A stretch of DNA of 39,896 nt from a virus. A model generated the notes under the pieces. That model did no database searches. It was given only the letters and a program-made list of their open reading frames with translations, and was not told the origin of the DNA. Position 1 is the first letter of the stretch. Each line of letters opens with the position of its first letter. A program made the translations under genes and the position numbers. This document shows positions 22,024 to 29,935 of the stretch, one piece after another. The stretch is from the IMG/VR virus record IMGVR_UViG_3300035698_013684, positions 1 to 39,896 of that record. The stretch is one strand, 5' to 3'.

Positions 22024-23958
22024 ATGAATTTAGGAAAACATTTAGTAACTAAAGAAAGAGAAATTAATCCATCTATAATTTTTCAAACCGATAGTATTCC
22101 TTTAACTTACGGTAAATTTGAATGGGGACCTTGTGATTACCCTATTTTAACCCAGAATATTCAAGATTTTATAGATACTTTTGGTGAACCAAATAAAGGA
22201 GCAACAATTAGTAACAGACCAGAATGGTTTACAGTTGATGATTTATTTAACTATGAAACCCCTGTTTATGTTTATAGAGTTACCGGAGACACTTCAGTAA
22301 ACTCAAGTAAATTTATTACAGATTCAACAGAATCAAATTTTAAAGTATATTATGATAATTTGGCAGGTGGAACATTTACAGCGTTTAACAGTATAACAAA
22401 TTCTGCTTCATTTGATGGAGAACTTTTATCCGTCGGTTCTGATGTCGATGGCAATTTTGTAATTTTAACAAATGCAAATAAAGTTTTTTCAACCGCTTTA
22501 CCATTTACAAACGGGACTGCCACTGCGGATGTCGTATCAATTGCAGATTTTAATTCTATAACATTTACACCGGATACAACAACTATTATAAAAAATGAAG
22601 ATGAAGTAATAACCGGTGGAATTTCAATAGCATTAACTGGTGATGAAGTAATAAAATTTTATGCTAGATACCCAGGTGCTAAAGGAAATGAATTATATAT
22701 AACTTATTGTGGTAGTGAATTTTATAGTGATTTTGAATATATTCCTGGAAATAGTATTTCTAAATTATTTAATAGAACTTCTTTGAAGGATGCAGAAATG
22801 GCAATAGTTGTTATGCAAAAATTGGGAACTGGTACATGGTCTGTTTTGGAAAGTCATATTGTTTCTGTTAATCGTGACGCTCGTGACGACAGAGGTAAAA
22901 ATCTATATATAGAAACTGTTTTATTTAATAATTCAAATTATATTTATGGATTCTGTAATGACAATTTATATACAATAGTTCACCCTGAAATTTTGGCTGG
23001 AACTATGAATTCTTATGTTGGATATAAATTGACTCCTATAGTTTTAGCTAATGGGGTGGATGTGTTACCAACAAATGAAACTATAGTAGCAACTATGGCT
23101 CTAACTGAAGAATGGGGTGGTAATTTTAAATATATAGTTGATAGTAATATATCAGTTCATGCTTCAGTAAAAAGTGAATATATAAATTTAGCCGAAGCAC
23201 TTGAAACCTCAGCTGTAGTTATGTCATTGGATCCAGATGATTTAAATTTAGCTCAATCTGAATCTAAAATTGTTGATGCAATTAAAACTTATAAATCCGA
23301 TTTAAATATAACTTCATCTTACGGAGCTTTTGCTGGTAATGTAAAATGGAGATATGATAGATTTAATGATGAATATTTTTGGCAAGGAATGAGTTCAGAT
23401 TTAGCTGGATTAAGAATCCTTTCAGATAATAATTATTTTGAATGGTATCCAAGTGCTGGATTTAATAGAGGTAAAATTAGAAACGGTGGTAGTATTGCTA
23501 GACTTGGTGCATATTATACTGGTGCTTTATTAGATGATATTAATAAAAACAAAATTAATGGTTTTATTGCAACCCCACAAGACGGTATAATTTGTATGGG
23601 TGATAACACAATGTATAATCTTGATACAGGACTTTCAAAACTTCATATTAGAATGTTACTTATCGTATTAAAATCTGCGGTTAAGGCTTATATGAAACGA
23701 GAAATTTATGAATTCAATAATGTATATACAAGAAACAGAATTACTTCAACAATAAGTCAATATCTTGAAAGAGTAAAAGCTAATCAAGGTATAACTGGTT
23801 TTAATGTTGTTTGTAATGAATCAAATAACGGTCCTGCTGTTTTGGACAATAACGAATTAATTTGTGATATTCAAATTAAGCCAATACGAGCTGCTGAATT
23901 TATTACATTAACTTTTACATCAGTAGGCGAAAGTGTTAAATTTGAAGAAATAATTTAA
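22024..23958 (+). CDS. 18: Tail sheath protein gp18
   Basis: At 644 aa it is close to T4 gp18 (659 aa). Recognisable parts are the N-terminal region with a segment DLFNYETPVYVYRVTG, a variable middle domain, and the conserved C-terminal half: WRYDRFNDEYFWQGMSSDLA, then WYPSAGFNRGKIRN, then GFIATPQDGIICMGDNTM and the last strand IQIKPIRAAEFITLTFT, which is the arm that links neighbouring subunits. The protein forms the contractile sheath. The ribosome site is AGGAG. It is the first gene of the plus-strand structural operon, with gp19 37 nt downstream. Confidence 0.95.
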   Translation: MNLGKHLVTKEREINPSIIFQTDSIPLTYGKFEWGPCDYPILTQNIQDFIDTFGEPNKGATISNRPEWFTVDDLFNYETPVYVYRVTGDTSVNSSKFITDSTESNFKVYYDNLAGGTFTAFNSITNSASFDGELLSVGSDVDGNFVILTNANKVFSTALPFTNGTATADVVSIADFNSITFTPDTTTIIKNEDEVITGGISIALTGDEVIKFYARYPGAKGNELYITYCGSEFYSDFEYIPGNSISKLFNRTSLKDAEMAIVVMQKLGTGTWSVLESHIVSVNRDARDDRGKNLYIETVLFNNSNYIYGFCNDNLYTIVHPEILAGTMNSYVGYKLTPIVLANGVDVLPTNETIVATMALTEEWGGNFKYIVDSNISVHASVKSEYINLAEALETSAVVMSLDPDDLNLAQSESKIVDAIKTYKSDLNITSSYGAFAGNVKWRYDRFNDEYFWQGMSSDLAGLRILSDNNYFEWYPSAGFNRGKIRNGGSIARLGAYYTGALLDDINKNKINGFIATPQDGIICMGDNTMYNLDTGLSKLHIRMLLIVLKSAVKAYMKREIYEFNNVYTRNRITSTISQYLERVKANQGITGFNVVCNESNNGPAVLDNNELICDIQIKPIRAAEFITLTFTSVGESVKFEEII

Positions 23959-23995
23959 TTTTAAAAATATACAGAATATAAGGAGAAAATAAATC

Positions 23996-24520
23996 ATGGC
24001 TAATAATGCAGTACAAAAATTAAAAACCAAAATGGGAGCTGGAGCAAGAACTAATTTATTTAGAGCTTATATCTTTTTTCCATTCGCAACCCCCGGACTT
24101 GATGATGAAAGTTATGTAATGATCCAAAAAGTTGTAATACCAGAAATTAAAATTGAGGATCCAATTGCTGTAGTTTTTCAAGGCGGACACGAATTAAAAT
24201 TTTCAAAAATAGATAAAAAATATGCTAGTATAGATTTGACTATTCTTAATGATAGTAAATATACATATAGAAAAATGTTAGAAAAATATGTTGAATACAT
24301 TTCTGGTTGGGGTATTGATGAAAAAGCTGAACCTGAACAGTATGAAAGAGATATGATAATCGAAACTAGAAATTTGGATGGAAGTGTTTCAAGAAGATAT
24401 ATTTTGAAATATTCTTTCCCAACAAGTGTTAGTTCAATAGATCTTGATGCTGGAAATGAAGATATTCAAAGTTATACAGTTAAATTTGAATTCTCCGGTG
24501 TAGTTAGAGAAGATGGTTAA
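23996..24520 (+). CDS. 19: Tail tube protein gp19
   Basis: At 174 aa it is near T4 gp19 (163 aa). It opens with KLKTKMGAGARTNLFRAYIF, the usual tube-protein start, followed by VIPEIKIEDPIAVVFQGGHE, then the beta-rich core with YRKMLEKYVEYISGWG and the C-terminal strands. It polymerises into the inner tube inside the sheath, and its position directly after gp18 is the T4 order. AAGGAG precedes the ATG. A long hairpin begins at its stop codon. Confidence 0.93.
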   Translation: MANNAVQKLKTKMGAGARTNLFRAYIFFPFATPGLDDESYVMIQKVVIPEIKIEDPIAVVFQGGHELKFSKIDKKYASIDLTILNDSKYTYRKMLEKYVEYISGWGIDEKAEPEQYERDMIIETRNLDGSVSRRYILKYSFPTSVSSIDLDAGNEDIQSYTVKFEFSGVVREDG

Positions 24521-24550
24521 GATTAAGTTTTTAGACAAAAATTTAATCTT
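24519..24550 (+). other. 14 bp hairpin at the gp19 stop codon
   Basis: Arms 24519-24532 and 24537-24550 pair over 14 bp (one G-T) with a 4 nt AGAC loop. There is no T-run after it, so it is not a typical terminator; it might stabilise the upstream message or be a processing site. Confidence 0.65.
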
Positions 24551-24571
24551 ACCGGGTTATATTAAAAGTTT

Positions 24572-24579
24572 TATAAATA
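24572..24579 (+). promoter_or_regulatory. T4-type late promoter element
   Basis: TATAAATA in TTATAAATAATATAA, 58 nt upstream of the core protein gene at 24637. Confidence 0.8.
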
Positions 24580-24636
24580 ATATAAATTAACGATTAAACA
24601 AAAATAATTTTAATTTTTTAAAGGAGAAATAATACA

Positions 24637-25440
24637 ATGAAAAAAAATCAAAAAGATTTGTTCGGAGAAAATTTTGTACAAGCTATAAAAACTTCATTAA
24701 GTGAAGGTAAAAAATTTAAACTTGATGAAAAATCAAAACGTGGAATAAAAAGTATGTGTAAAGAAGCATTAGAAGATGAACTTGAAGATTATATTGAAAC
24801 TGATGAATCTGAAGAAGGTTTTGACGATGATTTTGAAATGTCTGACGATATGGGTGAAGATTTTAAAGATGATATAATTGACGCTGTTGCTGATGATTAT
24901 GTTATTGACGTAAGTTCTTTAGACGATTCAGATGAAATAGTAATTACAATTTCTGAAGACGGAAATGTTCAAATTGATAAAATTGAAACTGCAACAGGTG
25001 AAGAATTCTCAGGTGAAGAACTTGAATCAGCTGGTGTTATCGAAAGAAAAGTTAGAAAAGAAGGAACTAATACAAAAGGTACAGCAAGAACAAGATTAAA
25101 TGATGGTTCAGGAAAAGTTAAATATTGGACTGATGAAGAAGGCAAAAGAAAATATTATAAAGACGTTCCCGGTGGAGACAAAGGCCAAGTATCTAAATTG
25201 AAAAATGAAGATATTCAAATTAAAGGTGCCGAATTTACAATGGACCCTGAATCTGAAGCAATTATTGATGATAGTGGAAATGTTGAATTTGTTGATAATT
25301 ATTCCGAAGATGATATGTTATCTGGTGATGATTTATCAGTTGAAGCTGATGACGCTCCTTCAAATGAAAACATGGGTGAAGATGAAAATTTTGGAAACCA
25401 AGTTTCAAATGAAGAAGAAGATGACACAATTTTAATATAA
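24637..25440 (+). CDS. Acidic prohead core protein (position of T4 gp67/gp68)
   Basis: 267 aa and very acidic. The N-terminus is basic and helical (KTSLSEGKKFKLDEKSKRGI), followed by an acidic block with EDELEDYIETDESEEGFDDD, a folded-looking region with KVKYWTDEEGKRKYYKDVPG, and another acidic tail. In T4 the small core proteins gp67 and gp68 precede gp21 and gp22; this gene holds that place but is larger, and sequence similarity is not evident to me. It is probably part of the scaffold core cut by gp21. AAGGAG precedes the ATG. Confidence 0.65.
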   Translation: MKKNQKDLFGENFVQAIKTSLSEGKKFKLDEKSKRGIKSMCKEALEDELEDYIETDESEEGFDDDFEMSDDMGEDFKDDIIDAVADDYVIDVSSLDDSDEIVITISEDGNVQIDKIETATGEEFSGEELESAGVIERKVRKEGTNTKGTARTRLNDGSGKVKYWTDEEGKRKYYKDVPGGDKGQVSKLKNEDIQIKGAEFTMDPESEAIIDDSGNVEFVDNYSEDDMLSGDDLSVEADDAPSNENMGEDENFGNQVSNEEEDDTILI

Positions 25441-25466
25441 TTCTAAAAAAGAGGATACCTAATATT

Positions 25467-26198
25467 ATGGCTAATAAATTTTTATTAAGAGAAGAATTTG
25501 ATGCAAAAGATTTTAAAATTCTTACTGAACATGTAGTTAAAGAAGCTGTCGATAAAAATGGTGCGCCAATTAAATATACAGTAAAAGAATATTATACTGT
25601 TGGACCAACTGTTTTAACTGATACAGAAAATCAGAATCATAGAATTTATGGTTCTGAAGATATGGATAAAGCTCTAACAATTTATAAAGAAAAATTTGTA
25701 AACAACAATAGAGCTTTGGGGGAATTAGATCATCCGTTTAATGAAGAACAATCCCTTTATATTGAATTAAAAAACTGTAGTCACATGTTTTTAGAATTTA
25801 GTAAAGATGGAAAATATATTGTATCTAAAGCTAAAATTTTAGATACACCACAAGGTAAAATTGCAAAATCTCTTGTTGATGCCGGTGTTACAATGGGTAT
25901 ATCAACAAGAGGTATTGGTGATATTGAAGAAAGAATGGGAAAAAACATGGTTGTAAATTATGAATTTGTTACCATGGGTGATTATGTTCATGATCCTTCA
26001 GCTCCCGGAGCTTTCTTAGATATTTTGAAAGAAGGTAAAATTTTACTTAAAACCGGATTTTCAGAAAGAGATATACTAAAGATGAAAAAAGAAGAATCAA
26101 AGTTAGAAAAAAAATACAGGATTAATTTATCTTCTAAACAGAAGAATATAATTCTTAGTGAGTTTTTTACAAATGTAAAAGACAACTTAAAAAATTAA
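25467..26198 (+). CDS. 21: Prohead maturation protease gp21
   Basis: A serine protease of the herpesvirus-assemblin type. The catalytic His lies in RALGELDHP (His 89) and Ser in VTMGISTRG (Ser 146). The N-terminal stretch VLTDTENQNHRIYGSEDMDK also fits. At 243 aa it is slightly longer than T4 gp21 (212 aa). It cleaves the scaffold, capsid protein and internal proteins after Glu before DNA packaging, which makes it the enzyme that would remove the tag seen on several proteins here. The ribosome site GAGG precedes the start. It lies between the core gene and gp22. Confidence 0.93.
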   Translation: MANKFLLREEFDAKDFKILTEHVVKEAVDKNGAPIKYTVKEYYTVGPTVLTDTENQNHRIYGSEDMDKALTIYKEKFVNNNRALGELDHPFNEEQSLYIELKNCSHMFLEFSKDGKYIVSKAKILDTPQGKIAKSLVDAGVTMGISTRGIGDIEERMGKNMVVNYEFVTMGDYVHDPSAPGAFLDILKEGKILLKTGFSERDILKMKKEESKLEKKYRINLSSKQKNIILSEFFTNVKDNLKN

Positions 26199-26223
26199 TT
26201 TAATAAAAAGGAGATAAATTCAA

Positions 26224-27120
26224 ATGAAAACAAAATTATTCGAAAAAATGATTAAAGTTTATAAAGAAAATAAAGATATTAAAAGTGTTATAACTGAAAA
26301 TGACTTTAATTCTTTTATGGAAGCTTTCCAAGTTCAATTTGAAAACATTGTAAAGGAAGAAGTTTCTGTTACTAAAAAATCACTTAAAGAAGAATATTCT
26401 AAATATTCTAAATCTATGAAAAGTCTTTATGAAAAAAAAGTTGCACAAGGTGTTTCAAGTGTATTAGAAGATATTGTAAATTTTACAGCTAAAACTTGTT
26501 TCAGTGAAAACAAAAAAATGGTTGAAAAATATATCAAAAATACTTTGAATGAAGAAGTTAAACACGTAAGAAGTGAAATTAACCAAACTGTTAAAGCTGA
26601 AGCAAAAAGAAATACAAAAGCGGTTAAAGAATTTGTTAAGCAGAATAAATATGGGTTTGTTATAGAACAACTAAAAGGTTTAGTTAAACAATTGGGTATC
26701 GAAGAAAATTTTGATTCACTTGCTGAAATTAAAAAAGTAACAACAAGATATAATATTCAGGTTAAAGAGAATAAAAAAATGAAGAAAAAATATGCAAAAA
26801 CTGAAATGAAAAAAATATTTAATGAATCTTTTGGAAATTATTCACAACTTCAAAAAGAAAATGTTAAAAATTTATTCAAAGGTAAAAAATTTAAATCAAT
26901 GTTAGAATTTAAAGAACAGATCGCTATAATCAAGACTGGATTAAACGAAGGCATTATTGATCCCAATAAAAAAGATACAATGAAAGCAAGAATTAACGAA
27001 AGAAATAATTCTATAAAAGAAAATAAAACTTTTATAAATAATAGTAATACAGCACCAATCGTTGGAAACTCTATTGATGCTATATTAGAAAGAACTTATA
27101 AAAAAATGCAAAAAAATTAA
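26224..27120 (+). CDS. 22: Prohead scaffold protein (gp22-like)
   Basis: 298 aa, almost wholly helical and charged (Lys/Glu-rich coiled-coil pattern), located between gp21 and gp23 exactly as T4 gp22 (269 aa). It opens MKTKLFEKMIKVYKEN. The C-terminus NSIDAILERTYKKMQKN could be the capsid-binding end. The scaffold is degraded by gp21. Direct sequence identity with T4 is weak, so the call rests on composition and position. GGAG precedes the ATG. A late promoter element is embedded near its 3' end. Confidence 0.8.
   Translation: MKTKLFEKMIKVYKENKDIKSVITENDFNSFMEAFQVQFENIVKEEVSVTKKSLKEEYSKYSKSMKSLYEKKVAQGVSSVLEDIVNFTAKTCFSENKKMVEKYIKNTLNEEVKHVRSEINQTVKAEAKRNTKAVKEFVKQNKYGFVIEQLKGLVKQLGIEENFDSLAEIKKVTTRYNIQVKENKKMKKKYAKTEMKKIFNESFGNYSQLQKENVKNLFKGKKFKSMLEFKEQIAIIKTGLNEGIIDPNKKDTMKARINERNNSIKENKTFINNSNTAPIVGNSIDAILERTYKKMQKN
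27033..27040 (+). promoter_or_regulatory. Probable internal late promoter for gp23
   Basis: TATAAATA in CTTTTATAAATAATAG, within the last part of the scaffold gene and 112 nt upstream of gp23. The capsid protein needs far more product than the scaffold, and T4 gene 23 also has its own late promoter. Confidence 0.6.
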
Positions 27121-27151
27121 GAAATATTAAAAACAAAAAGGAGAACTTGAA

Positions 27152-28576
27152 ATGAATGAAAACAATGTGCTTATGGAAAAATGGGCAAAAAAAGGCCTAA
27201 TTGAAAAATCAGATACATCAGGTGGAGTAGTAAAACCTAATTATGGTATTCTTTCTGAAAAAAGAAAACTTATCGTAGCAACAATGTTAGAAAATACTGA
27301 AAAAAGTATTAAAGAAGCAACAACAACTTCTGACGTTCAAAATTTTATACCTGTTTTAATTCCGGTATTAAGAAGAACTATACCTGGACTTGTTGCATTT
27401 GATCTTTGTGGAACTCAACCAATGAATACACCAAACGGACTAATCTTTGCAATCGTTCCAACTTTTAACGGAACAATGAACAGAGAACTTGAACCTGACG
27501 ATACACAAATCATAAAACTAGCATCAGCTATTGCTGGACTTACTATTGGTGATGTTATATCACAGGGTGCTGTTACTGGTACATCAATTGCTGTTGGAAC
27601 TGTAGAACATATTACTGCGGATTTTAAAGCAGTTTTAGTAAAAAATACAACTGGAACATTTTATGCAACTCCTTCAGCTTCATCTGAAGATAAAATTTTT
27701 GTTGGTGCAACATATACAACAAATGTTGCTAATGTTAACGTTGAGGGTGTTTTTGACAACGTTGCTATGTGGAATGTTTTGATTGATAATTATGGTGGAC
27801 CTTATGTGACAGCTAATGCTGAATATCTTGGAAAAGATATTAAAGAAATGGGTTTCAAAATTGAAAAGAAAACAGTTGAAGCAGGAACACATAAGCTTAA
27901 AGCTAGATATTCAATTGAAATGGAAGCTGATTTAAGAAATGTTCATGGTTTAAATGCTGAAGAAGAAATACAGAACTTCTTATCTGCACAAATCTCTACT
28001 GAAATAAATGCAGTTCTTTTAAACAAAATGAAAGCTCTAGCAATAACTGGTGGAATGATAACATATGATTATTCTTCAATCGCTTCTGGTGATGGTAGAT
28101 GGGAATATGAAAAATATAAAAACCTAGTTTCAAAAATCGAAGGAATGGCAAACGACATTTTTAAAGAAACAAGAAGAGGTAAAGGAAACTTTATTTTCGC
28201 TTCTCCAAACGTTGTTTCAATTCTTACAATCTTGTCAAGAGGTCTTTACGATACAAGTAATGACAACATGAACAAATTGAATTCTGATTATGATCCAAAC
28301 AATGGTTATGCTGGTATGTTTAATAACATGAAAGTATATGTTGATCCTTGGGCTGAAGAAGATTACTTAGTAATTGGTTATAAAGGAACTTCTGAATTTG
28401 ATGCTGGACTTTTCTTCTGTCCTTATATTCCTTTACAAGCTCTTAAAACAACTGAACAAGATACAGGAAATCCAGTAATTTTCATGCAGTCAAGATACGG
28501 TTATGCTGAAAATCCATTTGGTGGAAAAGCTTTCTTCAGATATATTAAAGTTGAAAACATTCCGTTCTATAACTAA
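27152..28576 (+). CDS. 23: Major capsid protein gp23
   Basis: 474 aa (T4 gp23 is 521). Matching blocks are RRTIPGLVAFDLCGTQPMNT, then a stretch near residue 230 with EMGFKIEKKTVEAGTHKLKA and RYSIEMEADLRNVHGLNAEE, then GKGNFIFASPNVVSIL, KVYVDPWAEEDYLVIGYKGT and the ending NPFGGKAFFRYIKVENI. It forms the hexameric shell lattice after gp21 removes an N-terminal piece (T4 cuts at residue 65; the exact site here is uncertain). AAGGAG precedes the ATG, and two terminators follow the gene. Confidence 0.97.
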   Translation: MNENNVLMEKWAKKGLIEKSDTSGGVVKPNYGILSEKRKLIVATMLENTEKSIKEATTTSDVQNFIPVLIPVLRRTIPGLVAFDLCGTQPMNTPNGLIFAIVPTFNGTMNRELEPDDTQIIKLASAIAGLTIGDVISQGAVTGTSIAVGTVEHITADFKAVLVKNTTGTFYATPSASSEDKIFVGATYTTNVANVNVEGVFDNVAMWNVLIDNYGGPYVTANAEYLGKDIKEMGFKIEKKTVEAGTHKLKARYSIEMEADLRNVHGLNAEEEIQNFLSAQISTEINAVLLNKMKALAITGGMITYDYSSIASGDGRWEYEKYKNLVSKIEGMANDIFKETRRGKGNFIFASPNVVSILTILSRGLYDTSNDNMNKLNSDYDPNNGYAGMFNNMKVYVDPWAEEDYLVIGYKGTSEFDAGLFFCPYIPLQALKTTEQDTGNPVIFMQSRYGYAENPFGGKAFFRYIKVENIPFYN

Positions 28577-28585
28577 ATCTAAATA

Positions 28586-28612
28586 CCGGGATTAAGTTCC
28601 CGGATTTATTTT
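28586..28612 (+). terminator. Intrinsic terminator after gp23
   Basis: 6 bp CCGGGA/TCCCGG stem (28586-28591 with 28598-28603), a 6 nt loop and a T-rich stretch after it. Confidence 0.8.
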
Positions 28613-28620
28613 AATAATTT

Positions 28621-28652
28621 AAAAAGAGTCTAATTAATTTTAGACTCTTTTT
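28621..28652. terminator. Bidirectional terminator
   Basis: 13 bp perfect stem (28621-28633 with 28640-28652), with A-run before and T-run after, so it can stop both gp23 readthrough (plus) and the converging transcript ending at 28655 (minus). Confidence 0.88.
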
Positions 28653-28654
28653 TC

Positions 28655-29113
28655 TTATATAAGATCTAATGCTTCTATATTTTCAAATGCTAATTCTTGA
28701 TTATAATATTTTTCTAATACTAAATCCATCTCGTTTAAAATTTCTTTTTGGGATAATTTATATTTATTTAAATTTATTTTCTTTTCAATTTTTATTTTTG
28801 TTGGATCTGGTTCACCTTTTATAACATAGTCTGAATCTCCGGTAAAACCTCTAACATCAAACTCAAGAAAATTATCTAATGTATATCTTATATAACATAT
28901 AGCTGTTATGTTATATATTGTACTCCTGAATTCTAAGTGAATGTATATGTTTGATAAATTATGACAATTTAAATTAAAAGAAGTTTCAGATAAATAAATA
29001 AATTTAGCTTTATGTTTAGTGTGTTCCCTACAATAATGTTTATTAATACATTTAATTAAAGCTTTTGTTTTCCTATATACACTTTTTTCTGGTGTTTTTC
29101 TTTTACCACTCAT
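28655..29113 (-). CDS. Hypothetical protein, 152 aa, paralogous to the next upstream gene
   Basis: A basic N-terminus with His/Cys residues (INKHYCREHTKHKAKFIYLS) is followed by a beta-rich part and a helical end (LNEMDLVLEKYYNQELAFEN). The pattern of the last 100 residues parallels the protein encoded at 29110-29529, suggesting duplication. Start and stop overlap by 4 nt (ATGA), so translation is coupled. AGGAGG-like sequence lies before the start. The family was not recognised. Confidence 0.6.
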   Translation of the reverse strand: MSGKRKTPEKSVYRKTKALIKCINKHYCREHTKHKAKFIYLSETSFNLNCHNLSNIYIHLEFRSTIYNITAICYIRYTLDNFLEFDVRGFTGDSDYVIKGEPDPTKIKIEKKINLNKYKLSQKEILNEMDLVLEKYYNQELAFENIEALDLI

Positions 29114-29529
29114 ATTACCTCCAAGGATTCTTCTATAAATTCAACATATTCTTTTTCATAATAGTATTCTAAAATGGATTCTATTTTTTTAATAATATCC
29201 ACATAAAAGGTTTCATTTGAGGCTTGTTTCCTAAAACGATAATTGGTTTGCTTGTATTTATTGGCACTAATGTAAGGTATAAAGTTATAAGTATAAAACT
29301 TAATTTTTATATTATTTAAAAATTGATCCAAAGAAATTTCAAAATGAACAGTTGTATATTTTAAAGCACTTTCAAATTTAAGTGTGATTATAGTTTCATT
29401 TGGAGTTGTCGTTGATTGTGAAACCATAAATTTATCATTGAACTTAGTTGACCCTTTTTTAAAATGTATTCCGATTTTGGAAACTAGAATTTTCGCTTTA
29501 TTTTCAAGCATTTTAGTATAAATTATCAT
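29110..29529 (-). CDS. Hypothetical protein, 139 aa, paralogous to the next gene
   Basis: ATG at 29529, preceded by GGAGG at 8 nt spacing. The central segment (ETIITLKFESALKYTTVHFE, then ISLDQFLNN) and the end (KKIESILEYYYEKEYVEFIE) align with the next gene's NIYIHLEFRS, TLDNFLEF and DLVLEKYYNQE. Early promoters lie at 29565-29594 and further upstream. Early expression suggests a host-takeover or anti-defence role, but the sequence does not show one. Confidence 0.6.
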   Translation of the reverse strand: MIIYTKMLENKAKILVSKIGIHFKKGSTKFNDKFMVSQSTTTPNETIITLKFESALKYTTVHFEISLDQFLNNIKIKFYTYNFIPYISANKYKQTNYRFRKQASNETFYVDIIKKIESILEYYYEKEYVEFIEESLEVI

Positions 29530-29564
29530 TTTAGATTACCTCCGTCTTCTTACCTCATAATATA

Positions 29565-29594
29565 ATTATACACTAACCACTAACCTTTGTACAA
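29565..29594 (-). promoter_or_regulatory. Early-type promoter, proximal of three
   Basis: -35 TTGTAC (29594-29589), 18 nt spacer, -10 TATAAT (29570-29565); 36 nt upstream of the start at 29529. Confidence 0.85.
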
Positions 29595-29631
29595 TTATAT
29601 GTTAGTTATTAAATAGGCCATTTGGGGCCTT

Positions 29632-29703
29632 CTGATTTTCTGGTGGTCAAACTATAACTAAGATAATAAAAATAACACCACGATGATTTTTGTCCGCTTA
29701 GAA
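29632..29703 (-). ncRNA. Structured leader or small RNA, copy 2
   Basis: Related to 17926-18010: the order TTCTAA, GGACAAAAAT, TATAGTTT, CACCAGAA is kept on the minus strand. A stem of 5 bp, GTGGT (29681-29677) with ACCAC (29647-29643), takes the place of the GTGA/TCAC stem in copy 1. It starts 45 nt after the -10 box at 29748-29753, as in copy 1. Here it is not next to a start codon, as the first gene downstream begins at 29529. Confidence 0.45.
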
Positions 29704-29747
29704 TTTAAAAGAATTTTAATTTCTTAAGTTAAATTTTAAAAGAAAAC

Positions 29748-29777
29748 ATTATAACATAACCGCTGACCCTTGTACAA
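29748..29777 (-). promoter_or_regulatory. Early-type promoter, middle of three
   Basis: -35 TTGTAC (29777-29772), 18 nt spacer, -10 TATAAT (29753-29748) and GTTTTC after it. It drives RNA copy 2. Confidence 0.85.
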
Positions 29778-29835
29778 TTTATTTTTATAATTATTTTTAT
29801 ATAGAAGTTCTAATATAAACTAAATAAAAGAAAAC

Positions 29836-29865
29836 ATTATAACATAACCGCTAACCCTTGTACAA
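29836..29865 (-). promoter_or_regulatory. Early-type promoter, distal of three
   Basis: -35 TTGTAC (29865-29860), 18 nt spacer, -10 TATAAT (29841-29836). Differs from the middle promoter by one spacer base. It is divergent from the primase promoter at 29878-29906. Confidence 0.85.
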
Positions 29866-29877
29866 TTATATAGAAGG

Positions 29878-29906
29878 TTTACAAATATTCAATTGTGTTA
29901 TATAAT
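29878..29906 (+). promoter_or_regulatory. Sigma70-like promoter for the primase operon
   Basis: -35 TTTACA (29878-29883), 17 nt spacer, -10 TATAAT (29901-29906), 30 nt upstream of the primase start. The spacer lacks the conserved pattern of the minus-strand promoters. Confidence 0.65.
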
Positions 29907-29935
29907 TATATTAATCAAACAAATAAAGGAGAACC

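Noticed and set aside
29530-29935. An overlooked gene in the 400 bp between the early genes and the primase
   Set aside because: All frames are short and lack ribosome sites; the space is explained by three promoters, RNA copy 2 and the primase promoter.
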